Under the pieces are notes generated by a model, which was not told the origin of the DNA, did no database searches, and saw only the letters and a program-made list of their open reading frames with translations. Position numbers and translations under genes: made by a program. A DNA stretch of 64,000 bases, taken from Motiliproteus sp041586735. Its GTDB lineage: Bacteria > Pseudomonadota > Gammaproteobacteria > Pseudomonadales > Balneatricaceae. Of this stretch, positions 42,307 to 51,934 are shown one piece after another (the first letter of the stretch is position 1; each line of letters begins with the position of its first letter). The stretch lies in assembly GCA_041586735.1 (NCBI GenBank), contig JBFGZQ010000004.1:163675-227674 (forward strand). Direction: 5' to 3'.

Positions 42307-44994
42307 ATGGGTAAGTCACTAGTTATCGTTGAGTCTCCGGCTAAAGCCAAGACCATTAATAAATACCTGGGTAATGATTTTGTAGTGAAATCGAGTGTCG
42401 GTCATATACGTGATCTGCCGACCAGCGGGGGTGTTAAAGCACCTGTGGATGCCAAGGCACGAGCGAAGGCTGCCGCTGAAACGCGTAAGCTGCTGCCGGA
42501 GCAAAAGGCGGCACATAAGAAAAAGAAGGCGCGTGAGCAGTTGCTTGCACGCATGGGTGTCGATCCTGAGAATGGCTGGACCGCCCGTTACGAAATCCTT
42601 CCCGGTAAGGAAAAGGTGGTCGATGAGTTGCGGCGCCTGGCCAAGAGTGCGGATCAGATCTATCTGGCGACCGATTTGGACCGCGAGGGGGAGGCGATCG
42701 CCTGGCATCTGCAGGAAGCGATAGGCGGAGATCCTGGTCGCTATAAAAGGGTGGTGTTTAACGAGATTACCAAGAAAGCGATCACCGAGGCGTTTGACAC
42801 GCCAGGTGAGCTAGATCTGAATAGGGTGAATGCCCAGCAGGCACGACGCTTCCTTGATCGCGTGGTCGGTTACATGGTCTCTCCGCTGTTATGGGCCAAG
42901 ATCGCCCGTGGTTTATCTGCGGGCAGGGTGCAGTCGGTGGCCGTAAGGTTAGTGGTCGAGCGTGAACGCGAAATCCGAGCTTTTATCCCTGAAGAGTACT
43001 GGGAGATTGCGGCCGACTTGAATACTTCTCAGGCCGATACAGTACGCTTTGATGTCACTAAGCATCGCGGCAAGGCATTTCGTCCCGGTGATAAGGCGAC
43101 CACCGATCTGGCCTTGGCGGAGTTGCAGCAGGGCTGCTATCAGATCAGCGAGCGTGAGGACCGGCCGACCCAGAGTAAACCCTCCGCACCCTTTATAACC
43201 TCAACCCTGCAGCAGGCTGCTAGCACGCGCTTAGGTTTTGGGGTTAAGAAAACCATGATGATGGCGCAACGGCTGTATGAGTCGGGCCATATCACCTATA
43301 TGCGTACCGATTCGACCAATCTGAGTGCTGAAGCGGTAGCCAGCTGTCGGGAGTATATTCACAAGAGTTTTGGCGACCAATACCTTCCCGAACAGCCCAT
43401 TACCTACAGTAGCAAGGAGGGGGCGCAGGAGGCGCATGAGGCGATTCGGCCCTCGAATGTCGGTATTAAAGGCTCGTCGCTTGATGATGTGGAGCGCGAT
43501 GCCCAGCGCTTGTATGAGTTGATCTGGCGTCAATTTGTGGCCTGTCAGATGCCCAATGCGCGGTTTACCAGTACCCGAATTCAGGTGCGCTCTGGCGAAT
43601 TTGAGCTGCGTACGCGCGGTCGTATCATGCAGTTCGATGGCTTTCTCAGGGTGCAATCCTCGGCGGGTAAGGCCGACGAGGATGTGATCCTGCCAGAGTT
43701 GCACAAAGGCGACACCCTGACCTTGGAAAAACTCGAACCCAAGCAGCATTTTACCAAGCCCTCGGCGCGGTTTTCCGAGGCGGCGCTGGTCAAGGAGCTG
43801 GAAAAGCTGGGGATCGGCCGGCCTTCAACCTATGCGTCTATTATCTCGACGATTCAAGACCGTGGTTATGCCAAGCTTGAGAATAAACGTTTTTATGCCG
43901 AGAAGATGGGCGATATAGTTACCGACCGCTTGAGCGGTAGCTTTGCCGATTTGATGGATTATGGCTTTACCGCCAAGATGGAAGAGTCGTTGGATAACGT
44001 CGCTAATGGCCAGGCAGCATGGAAACAGTTGCTGGATCAGTTCTATCAAGGTTTTAGTCGGCAGCTAGAACAGGCTGAGAGTAGCGATGCGGGGATGGCG
44101 CCGAACGACCCCACGGCAACGGATATCCCTTGTCCGCAGTGTGGCCGGCATATGATGATCCGTACTGCCAGCACCGGCGTATTCTTGGGTTGTTCAGGCT
44201 ATGGTTTGCCGCCCAAAGAGCGCTGCAAGGGCACCCAAAATCTTATCAATGGTGATGAAGCTATCAGTGTCGATGCCGATGATGAAGCGGAGTCACGGTT
44301 GTTACGCACCAAACATCGCTGTAAGAAGTGTGACACGGCGATGGATAGCTACCTGATTGATGAGACGCGTAAGTTACATGTGTGTGGCAATAACCCTGCC
44401 TGTGATGGCTTCGACGTCGAGCTGGGGCAATATAAAATCAAAGGCTACGATGGCCCGCTGATTGAGTGTGATAAGTGTGGCGCCGATATGCAGTTGAAAA
44501 CAGGGCGTTTTGGCAAGTATTTTGGTTGCACCTCGGATAGCTGTAAAAATACCCGTAAACTGTTACGCAGTGGCGAGGCCGCGCCACCCAAGATGGACCC
44601 AGTACCGATGCCGGAACTGGCCTGTGTCAAAGTCGAGGATCACTATATTTTACGTGATGGTGCCTCGGGTCTGTTTTTGGCTGCCAGCCAGTTTCCACGT
44701 AATCGAGAAACGCGTGCGCCGCTGGTTAAAGAGTTGCTGTCGCATCGCCAGGAGATCGATCCCAAATACCATTTCCTACTCGATGCGCCGCTGGCTGATC
44801 CCGACGGTGAAGCCGCTGTGATCCGTTATAGCCGCAAAACCAAAGAGCAGTATGTGATGTCTGAAGTCGAAGGCAAAGCGAGCGGTTGGCGGGCCTTCTA
44901 TGAAGGGGGCAAGTGGGTAGAGGAGGATAAACGCAAGAGTCCTAGCCCGGTTAAGAGTAAGCCTAAGTCGAAAGCCAAGACAAAAACGCAGTGA
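42307..44994 (+). CDS. topA: DNA topoisomerase I
   Basis: 895 residues. TOPRIM domain at the start (KSLVIVESPAKAKTINKYLG and DLDREGEAIAWHL), catalytic Tyr331 in ITYMRTDSTNLS, GRPSTYASIISTIQ, and three C4 zinc modules (CPQCGRHM..., CKKCDTAM..., CDKCGADM...) before a basic Lys-rich tail. Relaxes negative supercoils. An insertion rich in Lys/Ala (residues about 36-80) follows the first TOPRIM strand, as in other Pseudomonadales TopA. Confidence 0.97.
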   Translation: MGKSLVIVESPAKAKTINKYLGNDFVVKSSVGHIRDLPTSGGVKAPVDAKARAKAAAETRKLLPEQKAAHKKKKAREQLLARMGVDPENGWTARYEILPGKEKVVDELRRLAKSADQIYLATDLDREGEAIAWHLQEAIGGDPGRYKRVVFNEITKKAITEAFDTPGELDLNRVNAQQARRFLDRVVGYMVSPLLWAKIARGLSAGRVQSVAVRLVVEREREIRAFIPEEYWEIAADLNTSQADTVRFDVTKHRGKAFRPGDKATTDLALAELQQGCYQISEREDRPTQSKPSAPFITSTLQQAASTRLGFGVKKTMMMAQRLYESGHITYMRTDSTNLSAEAVASCREYIHKSFGDQYLPEQPITYSSKEGAQEAHEAIRPSNVGIKGSSLDDVERDAQRLYELIWRQFVACQMPNARFTSTRIQVRSGEFELRTRGRIMQFDGFLRVQSSAGKADEDVILPELHKGDTLTLEKLEPKQHFTKPSARFSEAALVKELEKLGIGRPSTYASIISTIQDRGYAKLENKRFYAEKMGDIVTDRLSGSFADLMDYGFTAKMEESLDNVANGQAAWKQLLDQFYQGFSRQLEQAESSDAGMAPNDPTATDIPCPQCGRHMMIRTASTGVFLGCSGYGLPPKERCKGTQNLINGDEAISVDADDEAESRLLRTKHRCKKCDTAMDSYLIDETRKLHVCGNNPACDGFDVELGQYKIKGYDGPLIECDKCGADMQLKTGRFGKYFGCTSDSCKNTRKLLRSGEAAPPKMDPVPMPELACVKVEDHYILRDGASGLFLAASQFPRNRETRAPLVKELLSHRQEIDPKYHFLLDAPLADPDGEAAVIRYSRKTKEQYVMSEVEGKASGWRAFYEGGKWVEEDKRKSPSPVKSKPKSKAKTKTQ

Positions 44995-45019
44995 ATTCGG
45001 CAGGATAGCAGGAGCAACC

Positions 45020-45544
45020 ATGTCCAATATCTATATTTCCAGAACTAATCAGAAGTTGATGTTTGCAAAATTACACCTGGATCATTTAAAGCAGGCAGAA
45101 CAGGGTAGCGGTTGGAGCAAGCATGCGCAGATAGAGTCCTTTGAGGAATCTGTGTTGTTTCATCTGGTCTCGGCTTACAGCTCTTTTTTGCGTGAAATTG
45201 CAGAGGTTTACCATTTAGACCCGGAGACGATCTCGACACGTGATGAGTTGCTTGCGCAGATGGAGCTCCAGGGGATGGAATTACCGGAAGTGAAAGAACT
45301 GAGCTTGTTAGCGGGCTCTGATAGCTGGTTATCGCAACTCCTGGCCGCCTATCGGGCATGTTGGATGGCACGGGCGAAAGAGCAGGCCTCGCATTCTGGG
45401 CGTGAGAGCTTATCGGAGATTCAGGTGGTGCAGGTTAATCCTGATCATGCTTCGGATATTCAGGTGATTGCTCAGCTTGAGGGCTGGATTAATAATATCC
45501 GTGAGCTCGTCGATCGCCAGCGTGAAGGCTTGAAAGAGTGGTAG
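45020..45544 (+). CDS. DUF6586-type hypothetical protein
   Basis: 174 residues, mainly helical, no signal or membrane segment. Homologues lie just after topA in Pseudomonas and are grouped as DUF6586. Marks include the LHLDHLKQAEQG start and a conserved FHLVSAYSSFLREIAEVY helix. Function unknown. Position between topA and the SOS genes is conserved, which is all the context offers. Confidence 0.75.
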   Translation: MSNIYISRTNQKLMFAKLHLDHLKQAEQGSGWSKHAQIESFEESVLFHLVSAYSSFLREIAEVYHLDPETISTRDELLAQMELQGMELPEVKELSLLAGSDSWLSQLLAAYRACWMARAKEQASHSGRESLSEIQVVQVNPDHASDIQVIAQLEGWINNIRELVDRQREGLKEW

Positions 45545-45561
45545 CTTGCGCGTGAAAGCCT

Positions 45562-45603
45562 GATGTGGAGCCATGAATATAGGATGTGGGGCCATGGATA
45601 TAG
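45562..45603. repeat. 21-bp imperfect tandem duplication
   Basis: GATGTGGAGCCATGAATATAG (45562-45582) is followed by a copy with two changes (45583-45603), in the spacer before the small gene at 45625. Both copies contain a CCATG that gives spurious start codons. Confidence 0.85.
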
Positions 45604-45624
45604 ATAGTAGCAGTGGGAATCATT

Positions 45625-45861
45625 ATGTCAGCTGAAATATTAGAGATCGTTGAGTTGCCAGAGGGTGGCTATGTTCTGCGTAAAAGCGATGCTGATGAGC
45701 AGGCGCCGATGATCAGTATTCAATTTTCAGAGCAAGCGTTGCGCGAGTTTGATGGTCAGCACGCCGAGTTGGCTAGAGCCATGATCGCACTGGGTGTGCA
45801 GGTCATGGCCGAGAGTCGGGGCAAGCAGTTGCGGGATGCCCTCGACCCGGTGCTGCACTGA
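45625..45861 (+). CDS. Small conserved hypothetical protein
   Basis: 78 residues from ATG 45625 (MSAEILEIVELPEGGYVLRKSD). Acidic, soluble, one beta-rich start and one helix; no motif. A gene of this size lies between the DUF6586 gene and sulA in Pseudomonas. Function unknown. Confidence 0.7.
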   Translation: MSAEILEIVELPEGGYVLRKSDADEQAPMISIQFSEQALREFDGQHAELARAMIALGVQVMAESRGKQLRDALDPVLH

Positions 45862-45932
45862 GTCGACTATCTAGACATTCTGAATTGAGCTGTCCGACGC
45901 TTATAGTCTGGATTGCGCTTAAAGGTTGCAGA

Positions 45933-46403
45933 TTAGCGTGGTTGGATCAGGATGGCGTGACTTCTGCCATGTCGAGCCGCATCTTCCAGTTGTGCTAGCT
46001 GCTCTTGAGAGATCTGCCTCGGCCAGCTGATAACGGCATGACAGGTGCCGGTGGCTAGCGCCTTACGTGCCAGGGCCAGGGTGTCATGGCTGCCACGAGG
46101 TTGTAGCATCATGATCTTGTTGATGTCGATACCCGCTTCGAGCAGCCAATGCTTGGGTAGCTTAAGAGGTGGCGCTATCCAGGCAAACCAACGGTCATCA
46201 CGGCTAAGCTGCGCCAGTAATGGCATCAGCAGCTGGAAGTTATACTCATCTTCGTCCTGCACGATAATCTGGGTGATTTTACCCGCCATGTTGTTGGATA
46301 GGGGCCGTGCACGGAAGGGGGTGAACGCTTCGGGTGTTGGGTTCAGGGTTGGGTCCAGCGTTTGACTGAGTGTGAGGCCGGTATGAGCACGTAATGGAAT
46401 CAT
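45933..46403 (-). CDS. sulA: SulA-like cell division inhibitor
   Basis: 156 residues. Its core has the RecA-like SulA fold marks: ITQIIVQDEDEYNFQLLMPLLAQLS, WFAWIAPP, and ALATGTCHAVISWPRQIS. SulA binds FtsZ to halt division during DNA damage. It starts two bases after the lexA stop, forming a lexA-sulA operon as in Pseudomonas, so it should be SOS-induced. The N-terminal about 38 residues are poorly conserved and rich in Pro/Thr. Confidence 0.88.
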   Translation of the reverse strand: MIPLRAHTGLTLSQTLDPTLNPTPEAFTPFRARPLSNNMAGKITQIIVQDEDEYNFQLLMPLLAQLSRDDRWFAWIAPPLKLPKHWLLEAGIDINKIMMLQPRGSHDTLALARKALATGTCHAVISWPRQISQEQLAQLEDAARHGRSHAILIQPR

Positions 46404-46405
46404 GA

Positions 46406-47014
46406 CTAGCTACCTTTCCTGAGGACGCCAACGGCTAACCCTTCGATCGTCAGCTCCTGACGTTTAAGGTCAACCACTATAGGGTCGAAATCTTGGTTTT
46501 CAGCGCTAAGCTGGACAATGGAACCGTTTTTATGGAACCGCTTTACCGTCACTTCATCATTGATACGCGCGACGATGATCTGGCCATTACGGGCCTCATG
46601 CGTTTGATGTACGGCCAGCAGATCGCCATCAAAAATGCCGGCGTCGATCATGCTCAGCCCTTGAACCCGTAAGAAGTAATCAGCCTGTGGTGAGAAAAAA
46701 TCGGCTGGCAGTGTGCAGTGTTCATCGATGTTCTCTTGTGCCAGGATCGGAAATCCAGCCGCGACGCGGCCCACGATAGGGATGCCTGATGGCGTTACCT
46801 CGAGTTCTGGAATACGAATGCCGCGTGAGGTGCCGGGAACCATTTCGATGGCCCCCTTGCGAGCCAGGGCCTTGAGGTGTTCTTCGGCGGCGTTGGCGGA
46901 ACGGAACCCCAATTCGCGCGCAATTTCCGCACGGGTTGGTGGATACCCGGTAGCTTCTATATAGTTCCGGATACAGTCGAGTACTTCGGTTTGTCGTGAG
47001 GTTAGCTTGATCAT
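46406..47014 (-). CDS. lexA: SOS repressor LexA
   Basis: 202 residues. An N-terminal winged helix-turn-helix (PPTRAEIARELGFRSANAAEEHL) and a C-terminal self-cleaving peptidase domain. The cleavage site is Ala86-Gly87 (RVAAGFP), and the catalytic Ser121 (GLSMIDAG) and Lys158 (VTVKRF) are in place. RecA filaments trigger cleavage and induce the regulon. Two SOS boxes lie just upstream. Confidence 0.97.
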   Translation of the reverse strand: MIKLTSRQTEVLDCIRNYIEATGYPPTRAEIARELGFRSANAAEEHLKALARKGAIEMVPGTSRGIRIPELEVTPSGIPIVGRVAAGFPILAQENIDEHCTLPADFFSPQADYFLRVQGLSMIDAGIFDGDLLAVHQTHEARNGQIIVARINDEVTVKRFHKNGSIVQLSAENQDFDPIVVDLKRQELTIEGLAVGVLRKGS

Positions 47015-47030
47015 CGCTTGTCTCTGCTAC

Positions 47031-47065
47031 CTGTTTTTTTGTACAGTATATGTGTTTTTGTACAG
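47031..47065. promoter_or_regulatory. Two SOS (LexA) boxes between lexA and dinG
   Basis: CTGTTTTTTTGTACAG (47031-47046) is a full CTGT-N8-ACAG match. ATGTGTTTTTGTACAG (47050-47065) matches except for the first base. They are 19 bp apart and lie 17-51 nt before lexA and 79-113 nt before dinG, so they can repress both divergent genes. Confidence 0.92.
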
Positions 47066-47143
47066 TTGTCTAGCCTGGGATATATTTCCTATAGTTGCAC
47101 TGCATCGGTATTGTCCCCTTGATAATCCAGCGAGTTTCGTCTT

Positions 47144-49264
47144 TTGAGTAAAATTCCTAGCGAGTTAAAACAGCAGATCCAGCAGGCCTATACGGGTTAT
47201 CTCGACAGTCGTCAGTTGAAACCCCGTTATGGTCAAAAATTGATGATCGCCGAGATTATCAAAGGGTTAATGGATACCGATCAGACCCCTCCTATCTGTG
47301 TTGTTGAGGCGGGAACGGGAACCGGTAAAACGGTTGCTTATCTGCTGGCTATGTTGCCGCTGGCAAAGCATCTGGGAAAAAAGCTGGTCCTCTCGACAGC
47401 GACGGTGGCGCTGCAGGAGCAGATTGTGCTCAAGGATCTTCCCGAGCTGCTTAAGCACAGTGATTTAAGCTTCGATTTTGTGCTGGCGAAAGGTCGTGGG
47501 CGCTATCTCTGCTTATCAAAGCTTGATCAGTCGCTGCAAGCGGATGCTCAAAACCCAGGCTTGGCGCTGTATGAAGATGAATTGGCGCTGCGTATTGAGC
47601 CACAAACGCTTGATCTATATCGAGCCTTTGCTGATGCCTATGTGAAAGGCAGCTGGGATGGCGATCGTGATAGCTGGCCACAGGAGGTCGCGGCAGCGGA
47701 CTGGAGTGGCGTGACCACGGATCATCGGCAGTGCAGTAACCGCCGTTGTTCTAACTTCAGTGCCTGCTGTTTTTATAAGGCCCGGCAGACACTGGATCAG
47801 GCCGATTGTATCGTGGCTAACCATGATCTGGTGATGGCTGATCTCTCGCTGGGGGGCGGGGCGATTCTACCCGAACCCGAAGAGACCCTGTATGTGTTTG
47901 ATGAGGGTCATCATCTGCCCGACAAAGCGTTGAGCCATTTTAATCAGCAACTGCGTCTGCATAGCTGGGCGGGTTGGCTAAAACAGTTAACGACTACGCT
48001 TAAACGGATGAGCAAGGAGCTGCGTGAGCCCGAGCTGTTGACGCGGATGCTCAAGCCTATGGATGCGCTGGTGGGCGATACCCTGGAGCTGTTGCAACGG
48101 CTTGAGTCTCCGCTGCGGGCGTTGATAGCCCAGTTGCCGGATGATAAGCGGCGAGCTGATGTGCACTACATTCGCTTTCCGGGTGGCATCGTGCCGGCTG
48201 ATATCCTCGAGCTTGGGCAGCAGCTTGAGCCACGCGCTAGGGAATTGCAGTTGCAGCTCGATACGTTGACGGAGCGGCTCAAAGAAGCTATTTCAGAACC
48301 TGTCGCCGGAATTGATAAAGAATCGGCTGAGCGTTGGTACCCGACCGCGGGTCGTTTGTTGGCACGGTCCGAGGCCGCCAGGGCCTTGTGGCGCGCGTTG
48401 ATAGCGCCGGACAAGCCAGGCGCTGCGCCTCAGGCGCGCTGGCTCAGTTATCATCAAACGCCGGAGGCTGAGGAGCTGGAGCTCTGTTGCAGCCCGATAT
48501 TAGCTGCGGAAACCCTGGCTGCAAGCTTATGGCGGCGCTGTGGCGCTGCGGTAGTGACGTCGGCGACGCTCACTGCGCTAGGGCAGTTTGAGCAGTTAAA
48601 GATGCGCAGCGGTATCCCTGCCGAGTCGCGATTTGCAGTTGTGCCTAGCCCATTTAATTATACCCAGGCGGCGCAGTTGCGGTTGCCGCAGTTGAAGGCG
48701 GCGCCGAGTGATGTTGAGGCGCACGATCAGGCGATTGCGAAGGAGCTGGGTCATTGTTTGCATGCGGATCAGGCTGCGTTAGTGCTGTTTACCTCCTGGC
48801 GGCAGATGTTTAAGGTGCGTGAGCTGGTGGCGCCGGCGTTGGCAGCGCGTATTTTGGCGCAGGGGGACTGTTCCAAACAGGAGCTGATGAAGCAGCACAA
48901 GCAGCGGGTGGATAAGGGTGAGGGTTCGGTGCTGTTCGGCCTTAACTCCTTTGCCGAAGGGGTCGATCTACCCGGTAAGTATCTCAAGCATGTAGTGATT
49001 GCCAAAATACCCTTTGCGGTACCCGGGCGGCCGGTAGAGATGGCGCTGGATGAGTGGGTGCGCGCCCAGGGCCGAGATCCGTTTATGGAGGTTGCGGTGC
49101 CAGATGCCTCGGTCAGGCTGATTCAGGCCTGTGGCCGATTGTTACGTTCCGACGCGGATACCGGACTGGTTACCATTCTTGATAATCGGTTGACGACCAA
49201 GCGTTACGGCCGCGCGTTACTGGCGGCGCTGCCCCCTTTTGGCCGCTCTGGCGGCGCTGGATAG
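47144..49264 (+). CDS. dinG: ATP-dependent DNA helicase DinG
   Basis: 706 residues with a TTG start at 47144. XPD-like superfamily 2 helicase: Walker A EAGTGTGKT, DEAH-type box VFDEGHHLP, and FeS-cluster Cys in LCLSKL and QCSNRRCSNFSACC. Motif VI region IQACGRLLRS near the end. It unwinds R-loops and D-loops. It is SOS-induced in E. coli, and here it faces lexA across two SOS boxes. No ATG exists upstream of the conserved N-terminus in frame. Confidence 0.93.
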   Translation: MSKIPSELKQQIQQAYTGYLDSRQLKPRYGQKLMIAEIIKGLMDTDQTPPICVVEAGTGTGKTVAYLLAMLPLAKHLGKKLVLSTATVALQEQIVLKDLPELLKHSDLSFDFVLAKGRGRYLCLSKLDQSLQADAQNPGLALYEDELALRIEPQTLDLYRAFADAYVKGSWDGDRDSWPQEVAAADWSGVTTDHRQCSNRRCSNFSACCFYKARQTLDQADCIVANHDLVMADLSLGGGAILPEPEETLYVFDEGHHLPDKALSHFNQQLRLHSWAGWLKQLTTTLKRMSKELREPELLTRMLKPMDALVGDTLELLQRLESPLRALIAQLPDDKRRADVHYIRFPGGIVPADILELGQQLEPRARELQLQLDTLTERLKEAISEPVAGIDKESAERWYPTAGRLLARSEAARALWRALIAPDKPGAAPQARWLSYHQTPEAEELELCCSPILAAETLAASLWRRCGAAVVTSATLTALGQFEQLKMRSGIPAESRFAVVPSPFNYTQAAQLRLPQLKAAPSDVEAHDQAIAKELGHCLHADQAALVLFTSWRQMFKVRELVAPALAARILAQGDCSKQELMKQHKQRVDKGEGSVLFGLNSFAEGVDLPGKYLKHVVIAKIPFAVPGRPVEMALDEWVRAQGRDPFMEVAVPDASVRLIQACGRLLRSDADTGLVTILDNRLTTKRYGRALLAALPPFGRSGGAG

Positions 49265-49338
49265 ATGAATTAGCGATGGGAACACTGGCTATAATGCATT
49301 AAAATATCGCGTTTTTATCTGGTTGCAGGCTAGGGAGC

Positions 49339-49380
49339 CTGCGAATAAGCCCGCAGAGAATACACTGGACTTATTCGCAG
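49339..49380. terminator. 11-bp perfect inverted repeat after dinG
   Basis: CTGCGAATAAG (49339-49349) pairs with CTTATTCGCAG (49370-49380), 20-base loop, followed by TTT. Could terminate dinG transcription or be a leader structure of rhlB. Confidence 0.5.
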
Positions 49381-49451
49381 TTTCCCAGTTGCAGCTCTCT
49401 GACTAAGCTCCGCCAATACAGTCTAGCCAAGCTGGACTCCGAGGTATCACA

Positions 49452-50840
49452 TTGTTTAAGTGGTTATCAAAGTCTAAATCTTCCGCTGAAGTTGTTGCTA
49501 CGCAAACCGCGCCGCGCCGCGTAGACGAGCAACCGCTACAAAAGGGGGGCGCTGTTGCCGGACGGCCCAAGGCCGCGACTCAAGAGCCGTCTCAGGTACA
49601 GCCCAAACCTGCTAAAAAACAACTAGCGGCCGCACCCTGGACGCCTGATCAATTTGACGCAGAGGCCAAAGAGGGGGAGGTGCGTTTCCATGATCTGGAC
49701 CTTCCCGATACGTTGATGCACTCCATTGCCGATCTGGGGTTTAAGTACTGCACCCCGATTCAGTCGCAAACATTAGTGCATACCCTCGAAGGTAAAGATC
49801 TGATCGGTAAGGCGCAGACCGGTACCGGTAAGACCGCGGCGTTTTTGATCAGCATTATCAGCGATTGTATCGACTACCCGATCGAAGGGCGGCGTCGCAA
49901 AGGCCAGCCACGAGCGTTGGTCGTGGCTCCTACTCGGGAGCTGGTGATGCAGATCGCCAAAGATGCCGAGGGTCTGGTCAAACATTGTGGTCTCTCCGTG
50001 CTGACGTTGGTGGGTGGCATGGATTACGAAAAGCAGCAGAATCAGTTACGCCAGACCGAGGTTGATATCCTGGTCGCCACCCCGGGACGCTTACTCGATT
50101 TCAATCAGAAAGGCGAGGTTGATCTGAGTGCGGTCGAAATTCTGGTTCTGGATGAAGCGGATCGCATGCTGAGCATGGGCTTTATTCCCGATGTGCGAGC
50201 TATTATTCGCAGCACCCCGCATAAGAAAGATCGCCAAACCCTGCTGTTTAGCGCCACCTTCTCTGAGCAGATCATGCATCTAGCAGGACTCTGGACCCTG
50301 GATCCGGTCAGGGTTGAGATCGAATCTGAGCAGGTTACCGCGGACACCGTTGAGCAGATCGTTTATGTCGTCAGCGAGGAGCATAAATTCAATCTGCTCT
50401 ACAACCTGGTGCGCCAGGAAGCGTTGGAGCGGGTGATGGTGTTTGCTAATCGCCGTGATCAGACCCGGCGTTTGACCGAGCGCCTCACGCGTACCGGTGT
50501 CCAGGCCGCACTGCTGTCGGGCGAGGTGAGTCAGGCGCAGCGGGTTAAAACTCTGGAAGCCTTTCGTAGCGGTAAGATTCAGGTGCTGGTGGCCACCGAT
50601 GTTGCGGGTCGCGGGATTCACGTCGATGGCGTCAGTCATGTGATCAACTACAATCTTCCCGACGATCCGGAGGACTATGTACACCGGATTGGTCGTACAG
50701 GACGCGCCGGTGCCGCGGGAATATCATTCAGTTTTGCCTGTGAATCGGATGCTTTTATGATCCCCGATATTGAGGAGTTAATAGGGCGTCGGTTAGGCTG
50801 CATCCATCCCGATGAGAAATTGCTGCAACGTCCTCAGTGA
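49452..50840 (+). CDS. rhlB: DEAD-box RNA helicase RhlB
   Basis: 462 residues. An N-terminal extension of about 75 residues, disordered and rich in Ala, Gln, Pro and Lys, precedes the core: TPIQSQT (Q motif), AQTGTGKT, APTRELVMQ, VATPGR, DEAD, SAT, and HRIGRTGRAG. Closest to RhlB, the degradosome RNA helicase, because of FHDLDLPDTLMHSIADLGF and the acidic linker. It starts a tight unit: gpsA begins four bases after its stop. Confidence 0.88.
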   Translation: MFKWLSKSKSSAEVVATQTAPRRVDEQPLQKGGAVAGRPKAATQEPSQVQPKPAKKQLAAAPWTPDQFDAEAKEGEVRFHDLDLPDTLMHSIADLGFKYCTPIQSQTLVHTLEGKDLIGKAQTGTGKTAAFLISIISDCIDYPIEGRRRKGQPRALVVAPTRELVMQIAKDAEGLVKHCGLSVLTLVGGMDYEKQQNQLRQTEVDILVATPGRLLDFNQKGEVDLSAVEILVLDEADRMLSMGFIPDVRAIIRSTPHKKDRQTLLFSATFSEQIMHLAGLWTLDPVRVEIESEQVTADTVEQIVYVVSEEHKFNLLYNLVRQEALERVMVFANRRDQTRRLTERLTRTGVQAALLSGEVSQAQRVKTLEAFRSGKIQVLVATDVAGRGIHVDGVSHVINYNLPDDPEDYVHRIGRTGRAGAAGISFSFACESDAFMIPDIEELIGRRLGCIHPDEKLLQRPQ

Positions 50841-50843
50841 GTA

Positions 50844-51929
50844 ATGATGACCCATTCAGAACAGCTTCAACCTAGCACCAGTACCAGCACCTTGCCGGCG
50901 ATCGATCCACAGACTATTAGCGTGCTCGGTGGAGGTAGCTTCGGTACCGCGCTGGCCAATATTGCGGCGATGAACGGTTACCAGGTCTATCAGTGGATGC
51001 GCAATACCGAGCAGGCCCGGGAGATGGCGGAGCTGCGAGAGAATACCCGCTATCTGCCGGGCTTTACCCTGGATGCCAAGCTGCACCCCGTCAATGACTT
51101 TGATGCGATTGCTCGAAGCCAGGTGGTATTTGTTGCCATCCCCAGTAAAAGTTTTCGTCAGGTGGTCCGTAAGGTTGCCGCCAGGCTTAGGCCTGGACAG
51201 ATGCTGGTCAGTACTACCAAGGGGATTGAGCCGGAGACCTTTAAGCTGATGAGCCAGGTGCTGGCTGAAGAAGCGCCTCAGTGTCGTGTAGGGGTGCTGA
51301 GCGGCCCCAATCTAGCCAAAGAGATTGCGGTACGCCAGTTGACGGCTACGGTGATTGCCAGCGAGGACGCCGCGCTGCGTGACAGCATTCAAGCGATCCT
51401 GCACTGTGATTTTTTCCGGGTCTATGCCGGTTCTGATATGTACGGCGTAGAGCTGGGTGGTGCGTTGAAGAATATCTACGCGATTGCGGCGGGGATGAGC
51501 GCGGCGCTGGGGATGGGCGAAAATACCCGCAGCATGCTGATGACGCGCTCGTTGACCGAGATGAGCCGCTTTGCCGTACATATGGGCGCCGACCCTCTAA
51601 CCTTCCTCGGTTTGGCAGGCGTGGGTGATCTGATCGCGACCTGTATGTCACCACTGAGTCGCAATTACCGGGTCGGCTTTGCGCTGGGTCAGGGTCAGAG
51701 TCTGGAAACGATCGTCGCTGAGCTGGGCGAGGTGGCCGAAGGCGTCAATACCCTCAAGTACGTGAAAGCGAAAACGGATCAGCTGGGCATCTATATGCCG
51801 CTGGTTCAAGGTCTCTACAGCGTGGTCTTTGAGGGAAAAAATGTGCCCTCGGTGATTGGCGCAATGATGATGGCCGCTCAGGGTGACGACGTGGAGTTCG
51901 AACTGCTTGATAAGTCGACCAAGGAGTAG
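50844..51929 (+). CDS. gpsA: Glycerol-3-phosphate dehydrogenase [NAD(P)+]
   Basis: 361 residues. Reduces dihydroxyacetone phosphate for phospholipid synthesis. The nucleotide motif GGGSFGTALA is at about 29-38, the catalytic Lys in GGALKNIYAIAAG, with STTKGIEPET and GPNLAKEIA as substrate-site segments. About 20 extra residues precede the Rossmann start. Coupled to rhlB and sixA by gaps of a few bases. Confidence 0.95.
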   Translation: MMTHSEQLQPSTSTSTLPAIDPQTISVLGGGSFGTALANIAAMNGYQVYQWMRNTEQAREMAELRENTRYLPGFTLDAKLHPVNDFDAIARSQVVFVAIPSKSFRQVVRKVAARLRPGQMLVSTTKGIEPETFKLMSQVLAEEAPQCRVGVLSGPNLAKEIAVRQLTATVIASEDAALRDSIQAILHCDFFRVYAGSDMYGVELGGALKNIYAIAAGMSAALGMGENTRSMLMTRSLTEMSRFAVHMGADPLTFLGLAGVGDLIATCMSPLSRNYRVGFALGQGQSLETIVAELGEVAEGVNTLKYVKAKTDQLGIYMPLVQGLYSVVFEGKNVPSVIGAMMMAAQGDDVEFELLDKSTKE

Positions 51930-51934
51930 CGACC

